Assembly (NCBI GenBank): GCA_965231025.1
Contig: OZ246407.1
Location: 1,116,001 to 1,180,000 of the forward strand
Source: PALSA-1335 sp965231025
Lineage (GTDB): Bacteria > Patescibacteriota > Gracilibacteria > UBA1369
Length of the DNA stretch: 64,000 nucleotides
Direction: 5' to 3'
The translations under genes and the position numbers were made by a program. This document shows positions 1 to 8,038 of this stretch, piece after piece. Under the pieces are notes generated by a model. It did no database searches. It was not told where the DNA came from and saw only the letters and a program-made list of their open reading frames with translations. The first letter of the stretch is position 1. Every line of letters begins with the position of its first letter.

Positions 1-197
1 TCGTAAGCTGTGACGACCTCAAGTTGAAACTGAAGGGAACAAAAAGCGAACGTGCCAAAACGGTAGGAATGGAACTCGCAAAACTTGCGAAGGAAAAAAA
101 CATCACCACCTGCGTTTTCGACCGCAACGGATACAGGTACCATGGCCGTGTCAAAGCGGTCGCCGAAGGTGCCCGTGAAGGCGGCCTCCAGTTCTAA
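1..197 (+). CDS. rplR: 50S ribosomal protein L18, C-terminal part
   Basis: This is the last 64 codons of L18, the 5S-rRNA-binding protein of the large subunit; the start lies left of the window. The reading frame begins at base 3 and stops with TAA at 195-197. The C-terminal signature FDRNGYRYHGRV followed by VKAVAEGAREGGL is characteristic of bacterial L18. It sits directly before rpsE, the usual spc-operon order. Only the C-terminal half can be judged. Confidence 0.96.
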   Translation, partial: VSCDDLKLKLKGTKSERAKTVGMELAKLAKEKNITTCVFDRNGYRYHGRVKAVAEGAREGGLQF

Positions 198-258
198 ACC
201 CTACGACCTTCATTCTAAGACCTCAACTCAAAACCCTACATTCTAATCTAAAACAACC
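192..258 (+). repeat. G-poor CTAA-type repeat leader before rpsE
   Basis: The spacer between rplR and rpsE is made of loosely repeated units containing AACCCTAC and ATTCTAA. The coding strand has very few G residues, so the mRNA leader should be unstructured. The same kind of sequence recurs at 5277-5379 and 8471-8511. No Shine-Dalgarno motif is visible before the start codon. Confidence 0.55.
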
Positions 259-924
259 GTGCCAAAACCTCAAATGTCCAGAAAAGGCAGACCAGCCCGT
301 GAACCAAGTGAATTCGAAGAAGAAGTGATACAGATCGACCGCGTAACCCGCGTGGTAAAAGGCGGACGCAGACTTCGTTTTCGCGCAACCGTGGTTATCG
401 GCAACAAAAAGGGCAGGGTCGGCATGGGTATCGGTAAATCCGTTGAAGTACAGGGTGCAATCAAAAAGGCCGTCGCCCAGGCAAAAAAGTCCCTGATCGA
501 AGTGCCTATCGTCGGTGAAACGATCCCTCATCGGGTACAGATTAAATTCAAGAGTGCAAAGATGATCATTATGCCGGGCTGCCCCGGTACGGGAATCATT
601 GCGGGAGGACCTCTGCGCAAGATCCTTGAACTCGCGGGCGTTAAAGACGTATTGAGCAAAGTTCTCGGATGCAAAAACCGCCTGAGCAACAGCCAGGCCG
701 CTATCATGGCTTTGGGAAAACTCAAGACATTCCCGTGGAGAAAAGTTGTTGCCAAACCGGTAGCAGTTGCCCCGGCAGCACCAAAGATGAACGCACCTCA
801 CGCTTCTCAAGCCCCGAAGGCACCGGTCCACCAGGCTCCAAAAGCCGCTCCGGCACAGAAACCTGCGGCTCCCGCCCAGCAACCGGCGGCTCCAAAAGGA
901 CCAACTCCAGGAACTGCGAAATAG
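259..924 (+). CDS. rpsE: 30S ribosomal protein S5 with a long C-terminal tail
   Basis: S5 is a small-subunit protein at the mRNA entry and decoding side of the ribosome. The core (about residues 1-165) has the double-stranded RNA-binding and C-terminal S5 domains, with RRLRFRATVVIGNKKGRVG and the PCPGTGIIAGG-like segment GCPGTGIIAGGPLR. The family is usually about 165 residues; here about 55 extra residues rich in Ala, Pro, Lys and Gln follow, a low-complexity tail. A GTG at 259 and an ATG at 274 are both possible starts; the ATG gives the more usual N-terminus. The next gene is rplO, so rpmD (L30) is missing between them. Confidence 0.96.
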   Translation: MPKPQMSRKGRPAREPSEFEEEVIQIDRVTRVVKGGRRLRFRATVVIGNKKGRVGMGIGKSVEVQGAIKKAVAQAKKSLIEVPIVGETIPHRVQIKFKSAKMIIMPGCPGTGIIAGGPLRKILELAGVKDVLSKVLGCKNRLSNSQAAIMALGKLKTFPWRKVVAKPVAVAPAAPKMNAPHASQAPKAPVHQAPKAAPAQKPAAPAQQPAAPKGPTPGTAK

Positions 925-954
925 ACTATCAACTCATTACTCTAAATAACGACT

Positions 955-1458
955 ATGGACAGACTTCTGAAACTTGAAAGCAACCCCGGGGCACGCAAAC
1001 GCCGCAAAGTGGTTGGACGCGGTGTGGGATCGGGACACGGTACGTACTCAACCCGCGGAATGAACGGCCAACGCCAGCGTACTGGCAGCGGCAAAAAACC
1101 CGGATTTGAAGGAGGACAGACTCCCCTTTTCCGCCGCCTCCCAAAATTCAAAGGATTCACCAACGTCAACCACGTATCTTTCCAGGTGGTGAATGTTGAA
1201 AAACTGAACGTATTCAGCGACAATGAAGAAGTGGATGTCGTAAAACTCTTCGAAAAAAACCTTATCAACAGCAAGGAAAAGCCCGTGAAAGTTCTCGGAG
1301 ACGGCGAACTCACCAAAAAACTCAACGTAAAAGTTGACCGGATTTCTGGGGGCGCTAAACTGAAGATTGAAAAAGCCAAAGGTACGGCTACCGAACTTAT
1401 GGCCACTCACAAGGCAGAACCAAGTGTGACTGAAAAAACTGAAAAAAAAGTTGCGTAA
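955..1458 (+). CDS. rplO: 50S ribosomal protein L15
   Basis: L15 is a late-assembly protein of the large subunit that contacts 23S rRNA. The Gly- and Arg-rich N-terminus (VVGRGVGSGHGTYSTRG) and the segment FEGGQTPLFRRLPKFKGF are the family hallmarks. At 167 residues it is slightly longer than the usual 145-150 because of a Lys/Glu/Thr-rich C-terminal tail. It lies 30 bp after rpsE and 76 bp before secY. Confidence 0.97.
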   Translation: MDRLLKLESNPGARKRRKVVGRGVGSGHGTYSTRGMNGQRQRTGSGKKPGFEGGQTPLFRRLPKFKGFTNVNHVSFQVVNVEKLNVFSDNEEVDVVKLFEKNLINSKEKPVKVLGDGELTKKLNVKVDRISGGAKLKIEKAKGTATELMATHKAEPSVTEKTEKKVA

Positions 1459-1534
1459 GCAACACCGCGTTGCCGGCAGGCGCGATGAGATAAAATTCCC
1501 ACAAGATTCTGCCGTTCCGTAACTGACACTCCCG

Positions 1535-2833
1535 ATGTTTAAATACTTAGAACAAATCTGGAACTCCAAAGAACTCCGCAACAAAATCCTCTTCACCATC
1601 GGCATCGTCGTCATTTGCCGCATCCTGGCACAGATCACCATCCCAGGAGCAAACATTGAGGCGCTCAAGGTGATTTTCAACCGCAACCAGATTCTCGGTC
1701 TTTTCAGCATGCTTACCGGCGGCAGCGCCGATAACTTCTCCATCATCCTGATGGGAATTTCCCCGTATATTAACGCGTCCATTATCATCCAGCTTCTGAC
1801 GGTCATCGTACCGAAGCTCGAAAACCTTTCCAAGGAGGGTGAACAGGGACGCCGCCAGCTCAACAGCTATACCCGCTGGTTAAGCCTTCCACTCGCCTTC
1901 ATCCAGTCATACGGAATGATCCTTCTGTTGAACTCCCAGTCCCCCGTCCCTCTTTTCCCCGACCTCAACACTCCGGGAGTAATCCTTCCGATCATGTTGA
2001 CGGTTACCACGGGCACGCTGCTCTTAATGTGGCTCAGCGAACTGATTACGGAAAAAGGCATCGGAAACGGAAGTTCCATCATCATCTTTGTCGGTATCAT
2101 CGCGGGAATTCCGGCAATCATCGGCCAAAGCCTGGCCCTATCGCAGCAATCCTCGGAAAAACTCATACCGTTCGTCATCACCCTGCTGGTCACCCTTGTT
2201 CTGACCATCGCGGTTATTCTGATTACCGAAGCCCAGCGCAATATTCCGATTATCTACGCCGGACGCGGCGTGCGCGGCCGCAGCGACAACTCTTCGCTCC
2301 CGATCCGCATCAACCAGGCGGGAATGGTGCCAATCATCTTCGCCGTGTCACTGGTAACTTTCCCCGGAATTATCGCCCAGTTCCTTCAAAACGCTCCACA
2401 GGAATGGCTGAAGAACACCGCAAGCTTTATCAGCACCTACTTCAGCCAAAATGGCGCACCTTACCTGATCGCATACTTCCTCTTGGTCATCGCCTTCACG
2501 TTCTTCTACGTCAACATCACCTTCAATCCTGAACAAGTGGCGGAAAACATCCAGAAGCGCGGCGGGTATATCCCGGGAATCCGACCGGGAAAACAGACCG
2601 CGGAATACCTCCAGAAGATATCCGACCGTCTGAACCTCTTTGGAGGCCTCTTCATCGCCTTCATCGCGATTCTCCCGATGATTCTTGAGAACATCTCCTC
2701 CAGCTTCTCATTCGGAAGCGTCCCCACCATCATCAGCGGCGCCGGATTGATCATTATCGTCGGTGTGGTTCTTGAACTCCTCCGCCAGGTCAACGCGCAG
2801 CTCGTGATGCACGATTACAACAAACTCTACTAA
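1535..2833 (+). CDS. secY: Preprotein translocase subunit SecY
   Basis: SecY forms the protein-conducting channel of the Sec translocon in the cytoplasmic membrane. The 432-residue protein has about ten hydrophobic helices. Family motifs include GISPYINASIIIQLL in helix 2, the cytoplasmic loop GRGVRGRSDNSSLPIRINQAG, and PEQVAENIQKRGGYIPGIRPG before the last helices. It ends 3 bp before adk, so the two are probably co-transcribed. Signal-peptide proteins elsewhere in this window (SLH proteins, lipoprotein) are its likely clients. Confidence 0.97.
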   Translation: MFKYLEQIWNSKELRNKILFTIGIVVICRILAQITIPGANIEALKVIFNRNQILGLFSMLTGGSADNFSIILMGISPYINASIIIQLLTVIVPKLENLSKEGEQGRRQLNSYTRWLSLPLAFIQSYGMILLLNSQSPVPLFPDLNTPGVILPIMLTVTTGTLLLMWLSELITEKGIGNGSSIIIFVGIIAGIPAIIGQSLALSQQSSEKLIPFVITLLVTLVLTIAVILITEAQRNIPIIYAGRGVRGRSDNSSLPIRINQAGMVPIIFAVSLVTFPGIIAQFLQNAPQEWLKNTASFISTYFSQNGAPYLIAYFLLVIAFTFFYVNITFNPEQVAENIQKRGGYIPGIRPGKQTAEYLQKISDRLNLFGGLFIAFIAILPMILENISSSFSFGSVPTIISGAGLIIIVGVVLELLRQVNAQLVMHDYNKLY

Positions 2834-2836
2834 TTC

Positions 2837-3472
2837 ATGGATATCGTCCTCTTTGGAATTCAGGGCTCCGGAAAAGGCACACTGGGTAAACTGGTTGCCG
2901 AGAAGTACGGCCTTGTTGTTTTTGAAACGGGCGGAGAACTCCGGAAGCTGTCCGCCGAAGATTCGCAACTCGGCCGAAAAGTGAAAAGCATCGTCGAAGC
3001 CGGCCACCTGGTTCCCAACGAAGTGGTCATGGACATCATAGAAAACTTCATGAACAAACTGGCTTCGGGAAAAAACGTCCTCTTTGACGGCATTCCGAGA
3101 AAGATGGAACAGGCCGAAACATTCGACGCGCTCCTCAAAAAACTCGGGCGGGACATGCTCGGAATCCTTATCGAAGTACCCGAACAAACAGTGATGAAAC
3201 GTCTGACAAGCCGCAGATTGTGCGAAAAATGCAAAACCGTCTACCCGGCCGCATACGAAAAAGATACCTGTGAAAAATGCGGAGGCAAGCTTATCAACCG
3301 CAGCGACGACAATCCCGAAAGCATCAAAACGCGCATCAAGGCGTACTACGATGAAACCATGCCGGTCATCGACCACTACAAAAAACAAAACAAAATGCTC
3401 ACCATGAACGGCGACCTCAGCATCGACGACGCCGCGATAGAAATTTTCAAACTTTTGAACGGTAAGCTTTAA
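2837..3472 (+). CDS. adk: Adenylate kinase, zinc-binding lid type
   Basis: Adenylate kinase converts ATP plus AMP to two ADP in the cytosol. The P-loop GIQGSGKGT is at residues 7-15, with GIQ in place of the common GPP/GAP. The LID domain carries four cysteines (C129, C132, C145, C148), the structural zinc site found in many Gram-positive-type enzymes. The length of 211 residues is normal for the long form. It follows secY by 3 bp and precedes map by 2 bp, the usual secY-adk-map order. Confidence 0.96.
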   Translation: MDIVLFGIQGSGKGTLGKLVAEKYGLVVFETGGELRKLSAEDSQLGRKVKSIVEAGHLVPNEVVMDIIENFMNKLASGKNVLFDGIPRKMEQAETFDALLKKLGRDMLGILIEVPEQTVMKRLTSRRLCEKCKTVYPAAYEKDTCEKCGGKLINRSDDNPESIKTRIKAYYDETMPVIDHYKKQNKMLTMNGDLSIDDAAIEIFKLLNGKL

Positions 3473-3474
3473 AC

Positions 3475-4260
3475 ATGCGTATCTGGAAAGAAGCTCACAT
3501 GAAAATCGGCATCAAGGACGACCACGAACTCAAATTGATGCGCGAAAGCGGCAGAGTTCTGGGGCTTATTCTTCATGAGCTCGGAAAACAGATCAAGCCG
3601 GGAACAACAGGCCTGGAACTCGACGCCATGGCTGAAAAAATGATGAAAGAACACTGTGTTCTCCCCTCTTTCAAAGGATACAAAGGCTTCAAATACGTCA
3701 CGTGCATCAATGTGAACGACGAGGTGGTTCACGGCATTCCCACGGACCGGCCATTTGCAGAGGGAGACATCGTAACTATCGACTGCGGCGTCATATACCA
3801 GGGATTCCACAGCGACTCCGCCATCACCAAAGGCGTCGGGAAAATCACCCCCGAACTCGTCAAGTTCATTGCAACGGCGGAAAAAGCACTGAAAAAAGCC
3901 ATCGAAACGGCAAAACCCGGCATCAGGATCAGGGCCGTCAGCGGAGTCATCCAGGACATCATCGAAAAAAACGGATACCACATCGTCCACGACCTGATCG
4001 GCCACGGAATCGGCCTCCAGCTCCATGAAGATCCCCAGGTCCCAAACTTCCGCGACCGCGACCCCGGTCCCATATTACAGCCCGGAATGACCATTGCCAT
4101 CGAACCCATTTTCACCATGGGAAAACCAGCCATAAAAACCCTCCATGACGGGTGGACGATTGTCACAGTTGACGGCTCTCCCGCAATCCAAGTTGAACAC
4201 ACCATCGCCATCACCGGTAAAGGGTCTGAAATCCTGACCAAACGACCGAACGAATCATAA
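3475..4260 (+). CDS. map: Methionine aminopeptidase, type I
   Basis: MetAP removes the initiator methionine from new proteins. The dinuclear metal ligands are visible: Asp in TIDCGVIYQGFHSDSA (two), His in LIGHGIG, Glu in IAIEPIF and Glu in VEHTIAIT. The frame opens with ATG at 3475, but ATG at 3499 gives MKIGIKDDHELKLMRESG, which matches the usual type I N-terminus better, so the true start may be 3499. It is the last gene before the internal infA promoter. Confidence 0.96.
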   Translation: MRIWKEAHMKIGIKDDHELKLMRESGRVLGLILHELGKQIKPGTTGLELDAMAEKMMKEHCVLPSFKGYKGFKYVTCINVNDEVVHGIPTDRPFAEGDIVTIDCGVIYQGFHSDSAITKGVGKITPELVKFIATAEKALKKAIETAKPGIRIRAVSGVIQDIIEKNGYHIVHDLIGHGIGLQLHEDPQVPNFRDRDPGPILQPGMTIAIEPIFTMGKPAIKTLHDGWTIVTVDGSPAIQVEHTIAITGKGSEILTKRPNES

Positions 4261-4282
4261 ATATTTAACCATAAAAAAAGTC

Positions 4283-4311
4283 TTGCAATGGTGAAATGAG
4301 TCATGTAGAAT
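4283..4311 (+). promoter_or_regulatory. Sigma-70-type promoter for infA and the alpha operon
   Basis: A -35 box TTGCAA (4283-4288) and a -10 box TAGAAT (4306-4311) are separated by exactly 17 bp in the 125-bp gap between map and infA. This places the start of transcription near 4318 with a leader of about 68 nt. It would drive infA-rpmJ-rpsM-rpsK-rpsD-rpoA-rplQ. Confidence 0.6.
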
Positions 4312-4385
4312 CCTAACGCTCTTTTGTATATTTTTGTACGAAAAAACAGGGAAAATAAGGCCTTAACCTCACTTAACACCACAGT

Positions 4386-4748
4386 ATGGCGAAAGAGGTA
4401 ATCGAAGTTTTGGGAGTGGTCGTAGAAGCCCTTCCAAATGCTATGTTTCGGGTCAAATTACTTGATGAACGCTATCCGGAAAACACCGTTCTGGCTCACA
4501 TCTCCGGACGGATGAGGATCAATTACATCCGAATTCTCCCCGGCGACAAAGTAACCATCGAATTGACGCCGTACGACCTGACCAAGGGAAGAATCACCTT
4601 CCGCCACAAAGACCATCACACCATGACAATACCCGGACAGAGTCCGGCCCCGATAACACCGCCCGCCGCTCCGTCGGCACCGACAGAAGCTCCGGCTCAA
4701 ACCCCTGAACAACCACCAGAAAAACCCACTGATTCAAACCCATCATGA
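4386..4748 (+). CDS. infA: Translation initiation factor IF-1 with a proline-rich tail
   Basis: IF-1 binds the A site of the 30S subunit during initiation. Residues 1-75 form the S1-like OB fold with the family segments LPNAMFRVKL, VLAHISGRMR and ILPGDKVTIELTPYDLTKGRI. IF-1 is normally about 72 residues; this one has 120 because of a roughly 45-residue Pro/Ala/Thr/Glu-rich tail. The stop codon TGA overlaps the ATG of rpmJ (ATGA), implying translational coupling. Confidence 0.95.
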   Translation: MAKEVIEVLGVVVEALPNAMFRVKLLDERYPENTVLAHISGRMRINYIRILPGDKVTIELTPYDLTKGRITFRHKDHHTMTIPGQSPAPITPPAAPSAPTEAPAQTPEQPPEKPTDSNPS

Positions 4749-4858
4749 AAGTACGCTCCTCAGTAAAAAAAATCTGCATCAAATGTAAAGTCATCCGCCG
4801 CAAAAACGTTGTGCGCGTTATCTGCGCGACCAAAAAGCACAAGCAAAGACAAGGCTAA
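4745..4858 (+). CDS. rpmJ: 50S ribosomal protein L36
   Basis: A 37-residue protein starting at the ATG inside the infA stop (ATGA). It begins MKVRSSVKKICIKCKVIRR and contains the zinc-ribbon ligands Cys11, Cys14, Cys27 and His32 of the C-type L36. Length and sequence are typical. Its position between infA and rpsM is the conserved order. Confidence 0.96.
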   Translation: MKVRSSVKKICIKCKVIRRKNVVRVICATKKHKQRQG

Positions 4859-4877
4859 TTATATAACTTTCTGAACT

Positions 4878-5261
4878 ATGGCAACGGTTGCCCGTATTGC
4901 AGGTGTAACACTCCCAAAGGAAAAACGTATCGAAATCGGTCTTACCGCCGTCTACGGCATTGGACGAAGCTTGAGCAATAAGATACTCAAGGAATCAAGC
5001 ATCAACCCGGACACTCGCGTAAGCGATCTTACGGATGACCAGCTCAACATCCTCCGCGAAAAAGTTTCCAAAGTTGCGACAGAGGGTGACCTTCGTCGTA
5101 AGACACAAATGGATGTGAAGCGCCTCCAGGAAATCGGTTCATACCGCGGCTTCCGTCACCGCAAAGGACTTCCGGTACGCGGCCAGAACACCAAGACGAA
5201 CGCCCGCACCAGAAAAGGCAAGAGAAAGACGGTGGCAAACAAGAAAATCGCCGCGAAATAA
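4878..5261 (+). CDS. rpsM: 30S ribosomal protein S13
   Basis: S13 sits in the head of the small subunit and contacts the P-site tRNA. The N-terminus ARIAGVTLPKEKRIEIGLT and the segment GSYRGFRHRKGLPVRGQNT followed by KTNARTRKG are diagnostic. The protein has 127 residues with a basic C-terminal tail, as usual. It opens the S13-S11-S4-RpoA group. Confidence 0.97.
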   Translation: MATVARIAGVTLPKEKRIEIGLTAVYGIGRSLSNKILKESSINPDTRVSDLTDDQLNILREKVSKVATEGDLRRKTQMDVKRLQEIGSYRGFRHRKGLPVRGQNTKTNARTRKGKRKTVANKKIAAK

Positions 5262-5276
5262 CAACAAGTGACGCCA

Positions 5277-5379
5277 CCCCTGCATTCTAAACCCCACATC
5301 CTAAGACCTAAACCCTACATTCTAAGACCTGCATCCTAAGACCTAAATCCTAAAATCCTAAACCCTCTATCCTCATCAC
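5277..5379 (+). repeat. Telomere-like CTAARACCTAAA repeats before rpsK
   Basis: The 118-bp gap between rpsM and rpsK is filled with degenerate copies of units such as CATCCTAAGACCTAAA, CATTCTAAGACCTG and ATCCTAAAATCCTAAAC. Nearly all G residues are absent from the coding strand. It is long enough to be unusual inside a ribosomal operon. It probably forms an unstructured leader; any specific function is unknown. Confidence 0.6.
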
Positions 5380-5877
5380 ATGGCAGAAGAAACGACAAAA
5401 AAAGACTCCACAACGGCTGAAGCGAAAGCTGAAGGCGCGGAAAAATCCGCAAAAGCCGCCGGATCGGAAAAATCCGAGACCAAAACGGCCGGCAAACCCA
5501 CAAAAAAGAAGGGGAAGGCAAAGCGCCGCACGGTAGTGGAAGGCAAAGTATACATCCAGGCAACCTACAACAACACTCTCGTCAGCATCACCGACATGAA
5601 CGGTGAAGTCATTGCGTGGAGCACCGCGGGTTCAAACGGATTCAAGGGGGCTAAAAAGGCTACTCCCTATGCCGCACAGGTTTCTTCTGAAAACGCCGCA
5701 AACAAAGCAAAGGTCTTCGGTCTGGAAAAGGTTCATGTTATTGTGAAAGGTGTTGGTTCCGGCCGCGAACAAGCTATCCGCGGACTCAACATCGCCGGAC
5801 TTGCCATCGAATCACTCACCGACGTGACGGCAATCGCCCACAATGGGGTACGGAAGCGAAGAACCCGCCGCGTATAA
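5380..5877 (+). CDS. rpsK: 30S ribosomal protein S11 with an N-terminal extension
   Basis: S11 forms part of the small-subunit platform at the E site. The core from about residue 47 (RRTVVEGKVYIQATYNNTL) to the end includes the family segments SNGFKGAKKATPYAAQ and GPG-like VGSGREQAIRGL, ending NGVRKRRTRRV. The family is about 129 residues; here a roughly 45-residue Lys/Ala/Glu/Thr-rich, low-complexity extension precedes the core. The start ATG at 5380 is the only good one in frame. Confidence 0.96.
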   Translation: MAEETTKKDSTTAEAKAEGAEKSAKAAGSEKSETKTAGKPTKKKGKAKRRTVVEGKVYIQATYNNTLVSITDMNGEVIAWSTAGSNGFKGAKKATPYAAQVSSENAANKAKVFGLEKVHVIVKGVGSGREQAIRGLNIAGLAIESLTDVTAIAHNGVRKRRTRRV

Positions 5878-5952
5878 CAACCCCGGAGCGACCAGCGGAA
5901 GCGGAGCCCATCCCTATAGACCATACACTATCTACCTTATACTTTTCACAAC

Positions 5953-6570
5953 ATGTCACGATACACAGGCCCAAAAATGCGTTTAGTCAGAAGAGAAGGA
6001 ATGAACCTCTTCGGAAACGAAAAATTCGACGCCAACAAGATCAAAAAGAATTACAAGCCCGGCATGCACGGACCAAAAGGGAGCTTCTCAAAGAAGTCCG
6101 AGTACGCACGCCAGCTTCGCGAAAAACAACGCATTAAGATCATGTTTGGCATTACCGAACGCCAACTTTTCAACTATTTCAAGAAAGCGAGCACGATGAA
6201 GGAAATTACCGGTAACGCCCTTCTGAAGCTCCTGGAAAAACGTCTCGACAGCGTCATTTTTAAAGCAGGCCTGGCAAAAAGCCGCCCTCAAGCCCGCCAG
6301 ATGGTGAGCCACGGACTTTTTAAGGTCAATAACCGCAAAATCAATGTCCCTTCGTATCAGGTTGAAGCCGGTGATAAATTCGAAGTCATTGAACGCATGA
6401 AGAAATCCAAACTCTTTACGGACCTGGAAAAACAGAAATTCGCGCCCGCAAAATGGATCAACGTGGATTACAAATCCGTTTCGGGGCAAGTAAGCCGTGA
6501 CGTCGAGCCGCAGGAACTGGAACAGGGAGTCCAGGCGAGCCTCGTGATTGAGTTCTACTCGAAAGCATAA
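5953..6570 (+). CDS. rpsD: 30S ribosomal protein S4
   Basis: S4 nucleates small-subunit assembly on 16S rRNA. Residues 1-95 are the N-terminal domain (RYTGPKMRLVRREGMNLFG), followed by the S4 RNA-binding domain near 96-160 (KRLDSVIFKAGLAKSRPQARQMVSHG). There is no zinc-binding cysteine cluster at the N-terminus. The length of 205 residues is standard. In many bacteria S4 represses the alpha operon by binding its mRNA; a hairpin follows in the rpsD-rpoA gap. Confidence 0.97.
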   Translation: MSRYTGPKMRLVRREGMNLFGNEKFDANKIKKNYKPGMHGPKGSFSKKSEYARQLREKQRIKIMFGITERQLFNYFKKASTMKEITGNALLKLLEKRLDSVIFKAGLAKSRPQARQMVSHGLFKVNNRKINVPSYQVEAGDKFEVIERMKKSKLFTDLEKQKFAPAKWINVDYKSVSGQVSRDVEPQELEQGVQASLVIEFYSKA

Positions 6571-6571
6571 C

Positions 6572-6590
6572 ATCCCTCTAAGGGATATTT
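6572..6590 (+). promoter_or_regulatory. Small hairpin in the rpsD-rpoA gap
   Basis: ATCCCT (6572-6577) and AGGGAT (6581-6586) form a 6-bp hairpin with a 3-nt loop just after the rpsD stop, followed by ATTTCTTCT. A second short inverted repeat (AAAGG...CCTTT around 6618-6636) lies nearer rpoA. They could be a weak attenuator or a site for S4 feedback; this is inference. Confidence 0.3.
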
Positions 6591-6650
6591 CTTCTGTCCC
6601 CTTCCCGGGACGATTTCCAAAGGTTACGTAATCCTTTACACTCCAACCTA

Positions 6651-7628
6651 ATGCATTACATTCAAGAAGAAATCGGCATTCCAAAGATTAAAACTGAGAA
6701 GGTCAGTGATAATCATGCCATTTTCACCGTCAGTCCGCTTCCTCCTGGATACGGAATGACCGTCGGTAATGCTTTTCGCCGTATTCTGCTCTCCTCTCTC
6801 CCGGGTGCCAGCGTAACGGGAATCAAAATTGACGGAGTCAGCCATGAGTATTCAACGGTGAAGGGCGTAAAAGAAAGCGTTCTCGACATCACGCTGAACC
6901 TGAAAGGACTCCACATCAGAAAAGCAAGCAAAGAACCGACAAACTGCACGCTGAACGTTTCAAAAGAAGGTCCCGTGTACGCAAAAGACATCAAATGCCC
7001 GAGCGACGTAGAAATCCTGAACAAGGACATGTACATCACCACCCTGGAAAAAGGAGCCAAGCTCAACATGGAGCTCCGGATCGAAAAAGGGGTGGGGTAT
7101 CTGCCCGCACACAACCGCCAAAAAGAGGAAGGCGTGGATCCTTCAATCATGATCCTGGACGGTGTGTTCAGTCCGGTGAAAAAAGCCCGCTACGACGTTG
7201 AGGCAACCCGCGTCGGCCAGATGACCAACCTGGATAAACTCACCCTCGAAGTGATTACGGACGGATCAATTACTCCGGAAGACGCAGTGAAGTTCGCATC
7301 AAACATCCTCCAGTCATACTACAACCTCTTCAACCAGGAAAATGCGATGGTTGAGGCGGACTACATGTCCGATTTCAAAAAGATCGTTGAAAAAGAACAG
7401 GCCGAAGAGAAAAACAAGCCGGTTCAGGAAAGCTATACTCCGATTGAAATACTCGGATTCTCTCCAAGAACGCTCAATGCCCTCATCAACGGCGGCATCG
7501 GCTCCATTGAACAACTTTCCAAATGCACCGAAAGCAAGTTGACGAATCTCCGTGGGTTTGGTAAAAAGGCTCTCACCGAGGTAAAGAACGCGCTGAAGAC
7601 ACGCAACCTCACCTTATCCGAAGAATAA
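6651..7628 (+). CDS. rpoA: DNA-directed RNA polymerase subunit alpha
   Basis: RpoA nucleates assembly of the core RNA polymerase and its C-terminal domain contacts UP elements and activators. The N-terminal dimerisation domain has GYGMTVGNAFRRILLSSLPG (about residues 32-51). The helix-hairpin-helix C-terminal domain is complete (SPRTLNALINGGIGSIEQLS, NLRGFGKKALTEVKNAL). The length of 325 residues is normal. It follows rpsD and precedes rplQ as in most bacteria. Confidence 0.98.
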   Translation: MHYIQEEIGIPKIKTEKVSDNHAIFTVSPLPPGYGMTVGNAFRRILLSSLPGASVTGIKIDGVSHEYSTVKGVKESVLDITLNLKGLHIRKASKEPTNCTLNVSKEGPVYAKDIKCPSDVEILNKDMYITTLEKGAKLNMELRIEKGVGYLPAHNRQKEEGVDPSIMILDGVFSPVKKARYDVEATRVGQMTNLDKLTLEVITDGSITPEDAVKFASNILQSYYNLFNQENAMVEADYMSDFKKIVEKEQAEEKNKPVQESYTPIEILGFSPRTLNALINGGIGSIEQLSKCTESKLTNLRGFGKKALTEVKNALKTRNLTLSEE

Positions 7629-7659
7629 ACCCATTCGTAATTCGTAATTCGTAATTAAA

Positions 7660-8016
7660 ATGAGACACCAGAAAAAACAATCCAAACTCGGCGGAAGAAA
7701 ACGCGACGAACGCAGACTTCTCCTTGGAAACCTCGCGACCTCGATTCTGATCCACGAAAAAATCCAGACCACCCAGGCAAAAGCGAAAGCCGTTCAGCCT
7801 CTGGTTGACGACCTTATCAACACTGCAAAGAGAAAAGAAAAGAGACTTGCCATCCGCGCCCTGGACAGCGTCCTGCACAGCGATCTCGCTTCCCGTAAAG
7901 TCATGGAAGAGCTCATCAAACGCTACGCGGAACGCAAGAGCGGCTACACACGCATCACTCCGATCAAATTTCGTGCGGGTGACGCGGCTCCGATCGTGCA
8001 AATTGAATTAGTTTAA
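7660..8016 (+). CDS. rplQ: 50S ribosomal protein L17
   Basis: L17 lies near the exit of the peptide tunnel. The N-terminus RHQKKQSKLGGRKRDERRLLLGN and the C-terminal GYTRITPIKFRAGDAAPIVQIEL are typical. 118 residues is a usual bacterial length. The leader carries three tandem copies of ATTCGTA without a Shine-Dalgarno motif. Confidence 0.97.
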   Translation: MRHQKKQSKLGGRKRDERRLLLGNLATSILIHEKIQTTQAKAKAVQPLVDDLINTAKRKEKRLAIRALDSVLHSDLASRKVMEELIKRYAERKSGYTRITPIKFRAGDAAPIVQIELV

Positions 8017-8038
8017 TCATCGCAACTTCAAATTACAT

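Noticed and set aside
4745..4748. UGA recoded as glycine, as in some Gracilibacteria and Absconditabacteria
   Set aside because: TGA is used as a normal stop at infA/rpmJ, the P-type ATPase, and the fusion gene/kinase junction, and no conserved gene needs read-through of TGA.
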